From CAISIP01 sp965278985 (GTDB taxonomy: Bacteria > Pseudomonadota > Gammaproteobacteria > Burkholderiales > Burkholderiaceae_C): a stretch of DNA of 64,000 nt. The stretch covers positions 4,030,001 through 4,094,000 of the forward strand of contig OZ257131.1 in NCBI GenBank assembly GCA_965278985.1, written 5' to 3'. Every line of letters starts with the position of its first letter. Position 1 is the stretch's first letter. Positions 29,896 to 37,773 of the stretch are shown piece after piece. The position numbers and the translations under genes were made by a program. The notes beneath the pieces are model-generated. The model was given only the letters and a program-made list of their open reading frames with translations, did not search any database and had not been told where the DNA came from.

Positions 29896-30054
29896 GGGGC
29901 GAAGCACTGAACTGGCCGGTTTTCAGCGCTTTTATCGGCCCGATGGCTTCCGGGCAGCTCCCCACAATTCCTTCCATCGTCCCGGAGTTGTCAGCTGTAA
30001 CTGGCAGGGCCAATCCGGCGCGGCGACTCATCCCGGCCCCTCAAAGGAGTTCTC

Positions 30055-31530
30055 ATGGCTGCGACGATCAACACCAACATCAGCTCGCTGACCGCCCAGC
30101 GCAACCTCGGCACCAGCCAGTCCTCGCTGTCGACGTCGATCCAGCGGCTGTCATCGGGGCTGCGCATCAACAGTGCCAAGGACGACGCTGCCGGCCTGGC
30201 GATCTCGGAGCGGTTCACTACCCAGATCCGCGGCCTGAACCAGGCCGCGCGCAACGCCAACGACGGCATTTCGCTTGCGCAGACGGCAGAAGGCGCGATG
30301 AGCGGGGCCGGCAACATCCTGCAGCGGGTGCGCGAACTCGCCGTGCAGGCCGCCAACGCCTCCAACAGCCCCGGCGACCGGCAGGCGCTCCAGCAGGAAG
30401 TGACGCAGCTGGTGGCCGAGCTGGACCGCATCTCCCAGACCACGGAGTTCAATGGCCAGAAGCTGCTGGACGGCACCTTCGGCACACAGCAATTCCAGGT
30501 CGGCGCCAATGCGAACCAGACCATCACGACGTCGACCGCGAACCTGCGGACCAATGTGTATGGCAACAACCAGGTCCAGGCCGCCGGTGCGGACGGGGCC
30601 CTGGCGGCCTGGGGCTCGAACGCCACCACGGCGGGCACCCTGGCCGTGAACGGCTCTATCGGCAGTGTGTCCATCGACATCGCCGCCAACAGCACGGCCA
30701 AGACCAACGCCGACCTGATCAACGCCCGCAAGGCGGAAACCAACGTCTCCGCGACGGCCCGCACGGAAATGTCGATCTCCTTCAGTGCCACGGGTTCCTA
30801 CAACCTGACACTGCAGTCCGACAACGCCAGCACGCAGTCCATCTCGTTCTCGGTGTCGGCGCTGGCAACGGCCGACGGCCTCTCCGGCGCCGTCTCCGCC
30901 ATCAACGACCAGTCGTCCAAGACGGGTGTCACCGCCTCGCTGAGCGCGGACGGCACGGCCGTGATCCTGACGAACGCCACCGGCAACGACATCGGCCTGG
31001 GCGACACGCAGGTGATCAACGGCGGCAACGTCTCGGTGCAGAAGCTCGACCAGAGCGGCGCTGCCTCCGGTGCGCCGGTGCTGTTGACCGGCGGCGATGC
31101 CACGGCGGAGACGGCCCTGGTCGCCGGCTACATCACGCTGGATTCGGAAAAATCCTTCGCGGTGGACGTCACCACGTCCAACGTGCTGGCAGCCGACATC
31201 GGCTCCACGCTCAAGAAGGTGTCGGACCTGGATGTCACCACCTTCACCAAGGCCACCGAGGCCTTGAAGACGGTGGATTCGGCGCTGGCCTACATCAGCT
31301 CCGAACGCGCCAAGCTCGGCGCCCTGCAGTCGCGCTTCGAAACCTCCATCTCCAACCTGCAGGTGACCTCCGAGAACTTGTCGGCCTCGCGCTCGCGCAT
31401 CATGGACGCGGACTTCGCCCAGGAAACCGCCAACCTGGCCCGCGCGCAGATCCTGCAACAGGCCGGCACCGCGATGGTGGCCCAGGCCAACCAGCTGCCC
31501 CAGGGCGTGCTGGCCCTGCTGCGGCAGTAA
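30055..31530 (+). CDS. fliC: Flagellin, copy 2
   Basis: A 491-residue flagellin divergent from copy 1 across 319 bp. Ends are MAATINTNISSLTAQRNL, LSSGLRINSAKDDAAGLAI, SRIMDADFAQETANLARAQ and QLPQGVLALLRQ. AGGAG lies 5 bases before the ATG. The two copies align along their whole length with scattered substitutions, most in the middle (for example AAGGAGVAAAFG against AAGADGALAAWG), so this is an old duplication rather than a recent identical copy. I see no good FliA promoter on this side of the intergenic region. Confidence 0.97.
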   Translation: MAATINTNISSLTAQRNLGTSQSSLSTSIQRLSSGLRINSAKDDAAGLAISERFTTQIRGLNQAARNANDGISLAQTAEGAMSGAGNILQRVRELAVQAANASNSPGDRQALQQEVTQLVAELDRISQTTEFNGQKLLDGTFGTQQFQVGANANQTITTSTANLRTNVYGNNQVQAAGADGALAAWGSNATTAGTLAVNGSIGSVSIDIAANSTAKTNADLINARKAETNVSATARTEMSISFSATGSYNLTLQSDNASTQSISFSVSALATADGLSGAVSAINDQSSKTGVTASLSADGTAVILTNATGNDIGLGDTQVINGGNVSVQKLDQSGAASGAPVLLTGGDATAETALVAGYITLDSEKSFAVDVTTSNVLAADIGSTLKKVSDLDVTTFTKATEALKTVDSALAYISSERAKLGALQSRFETSISNLQVTSENLSASRSRIMDADFAQETANLARAQILQQAGTAMVAQANQLPQGVLALLRQ

Positions 31531-31581
31531 AGCCGCGGCACGCCCGGACGCCGCGCGTGGCGCGGCATCCACGCCAAGGAG

Positions 31582-31608
31582 AAAGCAGGCCCGCAGGCCT
31601 GCTTTTTT
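31582..31608 (+). terminator. Rho-independent terminator after flagellin copy 2
   Basis: AAAGCAGGCC (31582-31591) pairs with GGCCTGCTTT (31596-31605) around a CGCA loop, followed by TTT. The convergent glycosyltransferase gene ends 49 bp further on. Confidence 0.92.
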
Positions 31609-31656
31609 CATGGTGGCGAGGGGCGAAACCGCAGCCTGGGCTTTCGCCCCAGCGCC

Positions 31657-33972
31657 TCAGGCGGACGCGGCCCAGCGCGCGAACATCTGGCCGTAGGCGT
31701 CTTCCACGTGGCGCGCGAAGCCCGCCTCGTCGCGCAAGGGGCCCTCCAGCATCGCCTGGCGCAGCGAGGCGCGGACCTGCGCCAGCGCCGGCAGGTCCGA
31801 GGCCAGGGCCACGGCGGCATCGACATAGGCGTCTTCCGTATCGGTAGCCCATTCCAGATGGCCCACCGCCCGCAGGATCGCGCCGCCCAGCCGGCCGACA
31901 CTGGGGCGGCCTCGCAGCGTCACATAGGGCACGCCCTGGTGCAGCATCTCGAAAAGCGTGGTGCCGGAGTTGTGGGGAAAGCAGTCCAGCCCGATATCGA
32001 TGCCGCGCATCAGCTCCCAGGGCGGGCTGTGGCAACCGATGCGCAGCCGCTCGGGCGCGATGCCGTGCTCAGCAAAGCGCGCGGCCATCGCGGCCTGCGC
32101 CACCGGATCCTGGAAGTTGCCGCTGTCGATGACCAGCTGCGCATCGGGCACACGCTGCAGGATCTTCGACCACACGCGGATGCAATGGTGGTTGATACGG
32201 ATCGCCCGGGTGAGGGTGGCGAACGTGACGAAGCCATTGCGCAGCGCCGGCAACGGGCCCTCCTCGCCCATCTCGGTGCCGGGGCGAAATACCTGCGCCG
32301 GTCCGGGCAGGCGCCACGGCGCCTCGGCGAACAGGTGCTCGCTGCCAGGCGGCGCGCAGTCCTGGTCGGTCAGGTAATAGTCGATGGCCGAAACGCCGGT
32401 GGTGTAGCCGTAGTCCAGCCAGTGCAGCGACACGGGCGCGGGTTTGTGCGCGAACATGCCCAGGCGGTTGCCACGGGTGTGGCCGGCGATGTCCACCAGC
32501 ACGTCGATGCCGTCGTCGCGGATGCGTTGGGCCAGGGCCTCGTCGGACAGGCCGGTGGTGGACACCCAGTGGTCGAAGTAGTCCTGGTAGCGCAGCGTGG
32601 TCGCGTCAGGGGCCTGCGCCGACTCGCAGTAGGCCACCACCTCGATGCGGGCATGGTCGTGGTGCTGCAGCAGCGGCTCCAGGAAATGGCGCGTCGAGTG
32701 CTGGGTGAACGAGGGGCTGACATACCCCACCCGGAGCCTGCGTGGCCACTGGCGGCTGTTGGCATGCGGCTGCCAGAAGCGGCGCAGTGGCTGCGCCATG
32801 ACCTCGTCGTAATGCCGGTAGGCCGCGAAGATCTCCTCGGCGGACCGGTCGGCATCGTAGTTCAACAGGAACAGCAGGTTGCTGTGCACATGCGGGTCCT
32901 GTGGCGCCAGCGCCAGGGCACGCTGCGTGCTGGCCAGCGCCTCGGCCACGCGGCCCTGGTCCTTCAGCAGGAAGCCCAGGCTGTTGTGGGCCTGGATGAA
33001 GTCCGGGCGCAGCGCCAGCGCGCGGCGCACCGCCACCTCGGCGGCCGCGGCCCGGCCCATCTCATCGAGCACCACGCTGAGGTTCAGGTGGGCGATGGGG
33101 AAGTCCGGTGCCACGGCGATACATTGCCGCAGCACCACTTCGGCATCCTGCAGGCGCTGGCGGCGCTGCAGCACCAGCCCCAGGTTGCTCAGGCCCGACA
33201 CATGCGCCGGCTGGCGCAGCAGGATGCGCCGGAAGGCGTATTCGGCGTCCACGAGGCGGCCCTGGGTCGTGAGCGCGAGGCCCAGCGTGTTGAGGTTGTC
33301 CACGTCCTCGGGGCACAGTTCGGCCAGGCGCAGGCGCGCCGGCAGCACGTCCTGCGCCTCCCCCAGGCTGTCGCGGGCCAGCACCAGCATGCGCCAGGGC
33401 AAGGGGTTGTCCGGGAAGCGCTCGCACAACGGCAGCGCGCGGTCCCGCAGGGCCGCGAAATCCTTTCCGTTCACCAGCGCCGTGAGGGCCACGACATCAT
33501 TGGCATCGGGCCCGGCCGCAGCCGGAGCCGGCACCCCCTCCTCCGCCGCCTCGCCCACCATGCGCGCCATGAGCTCGTCGATGGCCGGCGCGGCCAGGCC
33601 CGCCTGGCGGGCGTCTTCCAGCACCAGCGCGGCGTCCCAGGCGCGACCGGCTTGCAGCAGGGCGTCCACATAACTGATCCAGTACTGCCAGTGGCGCGGC
33701 TGTGCCTCGCAAGCCGCGTGGAAATGGGACAGCGCCGCCGCAGCATGGCCGGACTGCACGGCGATGACGCCGAGGTTGTGGTTGGCGTCCGCATGCCGCG
33801 GCTGCTCGCGCAGCACCAGCCGGTAGAAGTCCTCGGCCAGCGGCAGGTTGCCGGCGCGGTGCTGCGCGGCGCCCTGCGCCATGAGCTGGTTCACCACGGC
33901 GTCCACCAGCGCAGCCACATCGGGCGCGGCATCGTGGTCGAGCGAGGGGGTGTCTGGAGGTGTCTGCGGCAT
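31657..33972 (-). CDS. TPR protein with GT41 (O-GlcNAc transferase/SPINDLY-like) domain, probable flagellin glycosyltransferase
   Basis: A 771-residue protein from the ATG at 33972 (MPQTPPDTPS). A longer frame starts at 34152, but the extra 60 residues look non-coding; no strong ribosome site supports either start. The N-terminal half holds several TPRs (ADANHNLGVIAVQSGHAAAALSHFHAA-type units; ISGLSNLGLVLQRRQRLQDAE-like spacing). The C-terminal half has GT41 blocks: RLRVGYVSPSFTQHSTRHFLEPLL, DVLVDIAGHTRGNR, HWLDYGYTTGVSAIDYYLTDQ, FVTFATLTRAIRINHHCIRVW and GLDCFPHNSGTTLFEMLHQGVPYVTL. Such enzymes add O-linked sugars to Ser/Thr. Its convergence on a flagellin gene makes flagellin the likely acceptor (inference). 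Confidence 0.88.
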   Translation of the reverse strand: MPQTPPDTPSLDHDAAPDVAALVDAVVNQLMAQGAAQHRAGNLPLAEDFYRLVLREQPRHADANHNLGVIAVQSGHAAAALSHFHAACEAQPRHWQYWISYVDALLQAGRAWDAALVLEDARQAGLAAPAIDELMARMVGEAAEEGVPAPAAAGPDANDVVALTALVNGKDFAALRDRALPLCERFPDNPLPWRMLVLARDSLGEAQDVLPARLRLAELCPEDVDNLNTLGLALTTQGRLVDAEYAFRRILLRQPAHVSGLSNLGLVLQRRQRLQDAEVVLRQCIAVAPDFPIAHLNLSVVLDEMGRAAAAEVAVRRALALRPDFIQAHNSLGFLLKDQGRVAEALASTQRALALAPQDPHVHSNLLFLLNYDADRSAEEIFAAYRHYDEVMAQPLRRFWQPHANSRQWPRRLRVGYVSPSFTQHSTRHFLEPLLQHHDHARIEVVAYCESAQAPDATTLRYQDYFDHWVSTTGLSDEALAQRIRDDGIDVLVDIAGHTRGNRLGMFAHKPAPVSLHWLDYGYTTGVSAIDYYLTDQDCAPPGSEHLFAEAPWRLPGPAQVFRPGTEMGEEGPLPALRNGFVTFATLTRAIRINHHCIRVWSKILQRVPDAQLVIDSGNFQDPVAQAAMAARFAEHGIAPERLRIGCHSPPWELMRGIDIGLDCFPHNSGTTLFEMLHQGVPYVTLRGRPSVGRLGGAILRAVGHLEWATDTEDAYVDAAVALASDLPALAQVRASLRQAMLEGPLRDEAGFARHVEDAYGQMFARWAASA

Positions 33973-34041
33973 GAAAAAGGAGGGCGTGGCAACCGACACC
34001 TTACAGCCTATCGCAGGCTTGTCGAGGGGACGGGAGAAACA

Positions 34042-34094
34042 GCGGGGGATAGCCCGCGTTTTTCCAGCGACCAGGATGGCAGCCCTGTAGGGCT
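34042..34094 (+). other. Two hairpins in the flhD upstream region
   Basis: Between the divergent glycosyltransferase and flhD (33973-34229) two stems lie in tandem: GCGGG/CCCGC (34042-34046 with 34053-34057), followed by GTTTTT, and AGCCC/GGGCT (34081-34085 with 34090-34094) with a TGTA loop, followed by TTTGCC. The first resembles a short terminator reading toward flhD. If they lie in the flhD leader they could attenuate the master regulator; if the promoter is downstream they simply insulate it. Confidence 0.4.
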
Positions 34095-34229
34095 TTGCCT
34101 GACACGGGGGTGTTGGCGGCCTGACGGAACACACATCCTCTTCCCGATTCAAGTTCCTGGCACAGCGCCCAGAATCGCCCCCATCGGCCCTCCAGTGGCC
34201 CCACCCCCAGCGCCAGACAGGACGACACC

Positions 34230-34556
34230 ATGACCAACGACCAGATGCTCTCCGAGATCCGCGACGCCAACCTCACCTACCTGATGCTGGCGCAGAACCT
34301 CATCCGCTCCGACCGCGCGGAGGCGCTGTTCCGGCTGGGCATGTCCGAGGAGTCGGCCGACATGATCGCCACGCTGTCGCCCGCGCAGATCCTGAAGATC
34401 GCCTCCACCAACATGCTGCTGTGCCGCTTCCGCGTGGACGACGACATCGTGTGGAACCTGCTCACCAACCACACGGCGCGCAAGGTGGACAACGATGCGA
34501 CGGCGCGCCTGCATGCCGGCATCCTGATGGCCGGCCGCTACGCCGAGGCCATGTAA
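34230..34556 (+). CDS. flhD: Flagellar master transcriptional activator subunit FlhD
   Basis: A 108-residue protein matching FlhD along its length: EIRDANLTYLMLAQNLIRSD at the N-terminus, EALFRLGMSEESAD, and ASTNMLLCRFRVDDDIVWNL with C65, the residue that bridges the FlhD dimer in E. coli. FlhD4C2 activates class II flagellar genes. It lies 25 bp before flhC and 257 bp from the divergent glycosyltransferase gene. Confidence 0.97.
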   Translation: MTNDQMLSEIRDANLTYLMLAQNLIRSDRAEALFRLGMSEESADMIATLSPAQILKIASTNMLLCRFRVDDDIVWNLLTNHTARKVDNDATARLHAGILMAGRYAEAM

Positions 34557-34581
34557 GCGCAGCCGCACGAGGGAGCACGCC

Positions 34582-35118
34582 ATGGCCGCCAAGAGTGTAT
34601 TGAACGAATCGAAGCAGATCGAGCGCGCAGTGGCGCTGATCGAGCTGGGCGCGCGCCTGCAGGTGCTGGAGAGCGAGACCGAGCTCTCCTACGAGCGCCT
34701 GCTGCGCCTGTACAAGGAAGTGGCGGGCCGCTCGCCGTCCAAGGGACAGCTGCCCTTCTCCACCGACTGGTTCCTGACCTGGCAACCGAACATCCACGCC
34801 TCGTATTTCCTCAACGCGTACGAGTACCTGACCAAGGTCAGCGCGATGGAGGAGATCGACGCGATCATGAAGGCGTTCAAGCTCTACACCGAGCAGATGG
34901 CCGCCTGCGAGGTGGAGCCGCTGCTGTCGATCACGCGCGCCTGGCGCCTGGTGAAGTTCGTGAACAACCAGATGCTGGGCATGACGAAGTGCTCGCACTG
35001 TGGCGGCCACTTCGTGACCGAGCCCTTCGAGAACGCCCGCCACTACGTCTGCGGCCTGTGCGAGCCACCGGCGCGTGCGGGCAAGAGCAGCACCGCCGGC
35101 GGCATCCTGCTGCACTGA
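34582..35118 (+). CDS. flhC: Flagellar master transcriptional activator subunit FlhC
   Basis: A 178-residue DNA-binding subunit of the FlhDC activator. The zinc site is intact: C137, C140, C157 and C160 in CSHCGGHFVTEP and HYVCGLCEP. Upstream conserved blocks are GRSPSKGQLPFSTDWFLTWQ and ASYFLNAYEYL. It pairs with flhD and precedes motAB, the gene order also seen in enterics. Confidence 0.97.
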   Translation: MAAKSVLNESKQIERAVALIELGARLQVLESETELSYERLLRLYKEVAGRSPSKGQLPFSTDWFLTWQPNIHASYFLNAYEYLTKVSAMEEIDAIMKAFKLYTEQMAACEVEPLLSITRAWRLVKFVNNQMLGMTKCSHCGGHFVTEPFENARHYVCGLCEPPARAGKSSTAGGILLH

Positions 35119-35161
35119 CGGCGATGCGCGCGGCGGCCATGTCCGGGCAGCGGTCGCCGCA

Positions 35162-35186
35162 AAAGGGCCCACAATGCGGGCCCTTT
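35162..35186 (+). terminator. Terminator-like hairpin after flhC
   Basis: AAAGGGCCC (35162-35170) pairs with GGGCCCTTT (35178-35186) around a 7-base loop. It is followed by CAGG, not a U-run, on the plus strand; on the minus strand it is followed by TTTTGCGG. It probably attenuates flhDC transcription before motA. Confidence 0.55.
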
Positions 35187-35288
35187 CAGGCCATCGGCAC
35201 CCCGACCATTTCATAGAATGGGCCCCATCCGCCGCCTGTACCACCGGCCAGCCGCCTCCCACCATCCCGGAACGCCCCCCGCCCCACC

Positions 35289-36149
35289 ATGCTAGTCATC
35301 GTCGGTTATGTCGTCGCCATGGGGTGCATCTTCGGGGTGTACATCTTCCACGGCGGCAATATCGGCGTGATCCTCACGGCGCTGCCCTTCGAGATGATCA
35401 CCATCCTGGGCGCGGCGCTCGGGGCCTTCGTGGTGAACAACCAGCCCAAGGTGCTCAAGGCCACCATGAAGCTGATCCCGCAGGCGCTCAAGCCGTCGAA
35501 GTACACGAAGGCGCGTTACCTGGAGCTGATGGCGCTGCTCTTCGACATCCTGCAGAAGGCGCGCAAGGAAGGCCTGATGGCCATCGAGAAAGACGTGGAG
35601 AGCCCCCACGACTCCGAGATCTTCAAGAAATACCCCACCGTCGGCCATGACCACCACGTGGTGGAATTCATGACCGACTACCTGCGCATGATGGTCTCGG
35701 GCAACCTCAACGCGCACGAGATCGAGTCGCTGATGGACAGCGAGATCGACACCCACCACCAGGAGGCGCACGCGCCCATCGCCGCCATCGCGCGGCTGGC
35801 CGGCGCCCTGCCCGCCTTCGGCATCGTGGCCGCCGTGCTGGGGGTGGTGAACACCATGGGCTCGGTGGGCCAGCCGCCCGCCATCCTGGGCGGCATGATC
35901 GCCTCGGCGCTGGTGGGTACCTTCCTGGGCATTCTGCTGGCCTACGGCGTGGTGGAGCCGCTGGGCGGGCTGCTGGAGCAGAAGAGCGAGGACAGCGCCA
36001 AGGAGCTGCAGTGCATCAAGACCACGCTGCTGGCCAGCATGCAGGGCTACAACCCCTCCACGGCCATCGAGTTCGGGCGTAAAGTGCTGTTCTCCACCGA
36101 GCGGCCCAGCTTCGCTGAGCTCGAAGGGCACGTCAAAGGCAAGAAATGA
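35289..36149 (+). CDS. motA: Flagellar stator protein MotA
   Basis: A 286-residue protein with four membrane helices. Family signatures are FEMITILGAALGAFVV near residue 33, DYLRMMVSGNLNAHEIESLMD in the cytoplasmic loop, LAGALPAFGIVAAVLGVVNTMG and LVGTFLGILLAYGVVEPLGG in helices 3 and 4, and TLLASMQGYNPSTAIEFGRK toward the end. It forms the proton channel with MotB and drives FliG. MotB follows after 44 bp. Confidence 0.97.
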   Translation: MLVIVGYVVAMGCIFGVYIFHGGNIGVILTALPFEMITILGAALGAFVVNNQPKVLKATMKLIPQALKPSKYTKARYLELMALLFDILQKARKEGLMAIEKDVESPHDSEIFKKYPTVGHDHHVVEFMTDYLRMMVSGNLNAHEIESLMDSEIDTHHQEAHAPIAAIARLAGALPAFGIVAAVLGVVNTMGSVGQPPAILGGMIASALVGTFLGILLAYGVVEPLGGLLEQKSEDSAKELQCIKTTLLASMQGYNPSTAIEFGRKVLFSTERPSFAELEGHVKGKK

Positions 36150-36193
36150 CCGCCCCGATGCGCGTTCGCACGGGGCATCACCGCTAAACGTCC

Positions 36194-37189
36194 ATGGCCA
36201 CCGACGCCAAGAAACTCCAGCCGATCATCGTCAAGCGCATCAAGAAGGGTGGGCATGCGGTGCATGGCGGAGCCTGGAAGATCGCGTATGCCGACTTCGT
36301 GACGGCCATGATGGCCTTCTTCCTGCTGATGTGGCTGCTCGGCTCCACCACCGAGGGCGACAAAAAGGGCCTGTCGGACTATTTCTCCGCGCCGCTCAAG
36401 GTGGCCATGATGGGCGGCACCGGAGCCGGTGCCAGCAACAGCGTGATCCAGGGCGGCGGCACGGACCTCACGCGCCAGGTCGGCCAGCGGCCCAACGGGC
36501 AGGCTGCCGACCCGATGACGCGCCGCGCCCAGGCGGAGGCCGCGCGCGCGGAGATGCAGCGCCAGGACCAGCGGCGCATCGCGGCGCTCAGCGAGAAGAT
36601 CAGCATGATGATCAGCAACAACCCGCGCCTGTCGGAGTTCCGCTCGCAGATCCGCCTGCAGACCACGCCCGACGGCCTGCAGATCCAGATCGTGGACGAC
36701 CAGAGCCGTCCGATGTTCGACGTGGGCAGCGTGGCCGTGCAGCCCTACATGCGGGAGATCCTGCGGGAGATCGGCGCTGCCCTCAACGGCGTGGACAACA
36801 AGATCAGCCTGGATGGGCACACCGACAGCTCGCCCTACAGCAGTGGCCAGCGCGGCTACAGCAACTGGGAGCTGTCCAGCGACCGGGCGAATGCTTCGCG
36901 GCGTGAGCTGGTGGCCGGCGGCATGCCGGACGCCAAGCTGGCCCGGGTCACCGGCATGGGCTCCACCAGCCCGATGGACACGCAGAACCCGCTGGGGCCG
37001 ACCAACCGGCGCATCAGCATCCTGGTGATGACGCGCGAGGCCGAGGAGCGGCTGCTGGGTTCGCGCACGGGCACGGACCCCTCGGCGCCGCCGTCCGGCG
37101 CGGCGGCTGCTGGTGCTGCACAGGCACCGGCAGCGGAAGCCGCGCCCCCTCCCGGCACCGGCGCACCAGCGCCCGCCACGCGCCCCTGA
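36194..37189 (+). CDS. motB: Flagellar stator protein MotB
   Basis: A 331-residue single-pass protein. The helix YADFVTAMMAFFLLMWLLG carries the proton-accepting Asp at residue 34. The periplasmic OmpA-like peptidoglycan-binding domain has LDGHTDSSPY, SNWELSSDRANASRRELV and NPLGPTNRRISILVM. An Ala/Pro-rich tail (about residues 297-331) is longer than in E. coli MotB. It anchors the stator to peptidoglycan. Confidence 0.97.
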   Translation: MATDAKKLQPIIVKRIKKGGHAVHGGAWKIAYADFVTAMMAFFLLMWLLGSTTEGDKKGLSDYFSAPLKVAMMGGTGAGASNSVIQGGGTDLTRQVGQRPNGQAADPMTRRAQAEAARAEMQRQDQRRIAALSEKISMMISNNPRLSEFRSQIRLQTTPDGLQIQIVDDQSRPMFDVGSVAVQPYMREILREIGAALNGVDNKISLDGHTDSSPYSSGQRGYSNWELSSDRANASRRELVAGGMPDAKLARVTGMGSTSPMDTQNPLGPTNRRISILVMTREAEERLLGSRTGTDPSAPPSGAAAAGAAQAPAAEAAPPPGTGAPAPATRP

Positions 37190-37284
37190 CGTCCGGCACG
37201 CCGGGCTGCACGACCGGCACGGGCTGCCCGGCAGTGGCGGCCACCGCATAATCACGTGCTCACCTTTCTGCACCCAGCCGTCCC

Positions 37285-37674
37285 ATGCCCAGTGCCATCC
37301 GTTTCCTGGTCGTCGACCAACACTCGACCATGCGCCGTATCGTCTGCACCCTGTTGCGCGACAGCGGCTACAAGGAGAGCGAGGAAGCGGAGGACGGCTC
37401 CATCGCGCTGCACAAGCTGCGCAGCACGCGCTACGACTTCGTGATCTGCGCCACCGAGCTGCCCGTGGTGGACGGCCTGCAGCTGCTGAGGACCGTGAAG
37501 GAAGACCCCATGCTGCGCCACATCCCCGTGCTGCTGGTGACGGCGGAGGCCCGGCGCGACGAGATCGTGCTGGCAGGACAGCTGGGCGCGGCGGGTTACG
37601 TGGTCAAGCCCTTCACCAAGGCGATCCTCGAAGACAAGGTCCTCCACATCGTGAAGCGGCTGGGACTGAAGTAG
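37285..37674 (+). CDS. CheY-like single-domain receiver lacking the phosphoacceptor Asp
   Basis: A 129-residue stand-alone receiver of CheY size. D11 of the acidic pocket is kept, but the second acidic residue is Q12. The strand that carries the phosphoacceptor in CheY (FVISDWNMP) reads FVICATELP here, so the Asp is Ala56 (codon GCC). T86 (LLVTAEA) and K108 (VVKPFT) are kept. The fold is CheY but phosphorylation at the normal site is impossible. It stands where cheY or cheA usually follows motB. It may bind FliM or a partner constitutively, or be a decoy (inference). No frameshift is visible and the protein is full length. Confidence 0.85.
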   Translation: MPSAIRFLVVDQHSTMRRIVCTLLRDSGYKESEEAEDGSIALHKLRSTRYDFVICATELPVVDGLQLLRTVKEDPMLRHIPVLLVTAEARRDEIVLAGQLGAAGYVVKPFTKAILEDKVLHIVKRLGLK

Positions 37675-37773
37675 CCGGCAGCGAACGCGCACAACAGCGC
37701 GCCCCGGGCCCGCTTATTCGGGCCACTTGCGGGCGGCTTTGCTTCGACAATGCGGCGCTGACCCCGTCCCGCC

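Noticed and set aside
29896..30054. GCCGATAA on the minus strand (near 29935) as a FliA -10
   Set aside because: There is no matching -35 at the right distance; the TAAAGTTT site closer to the gene is a far better match.
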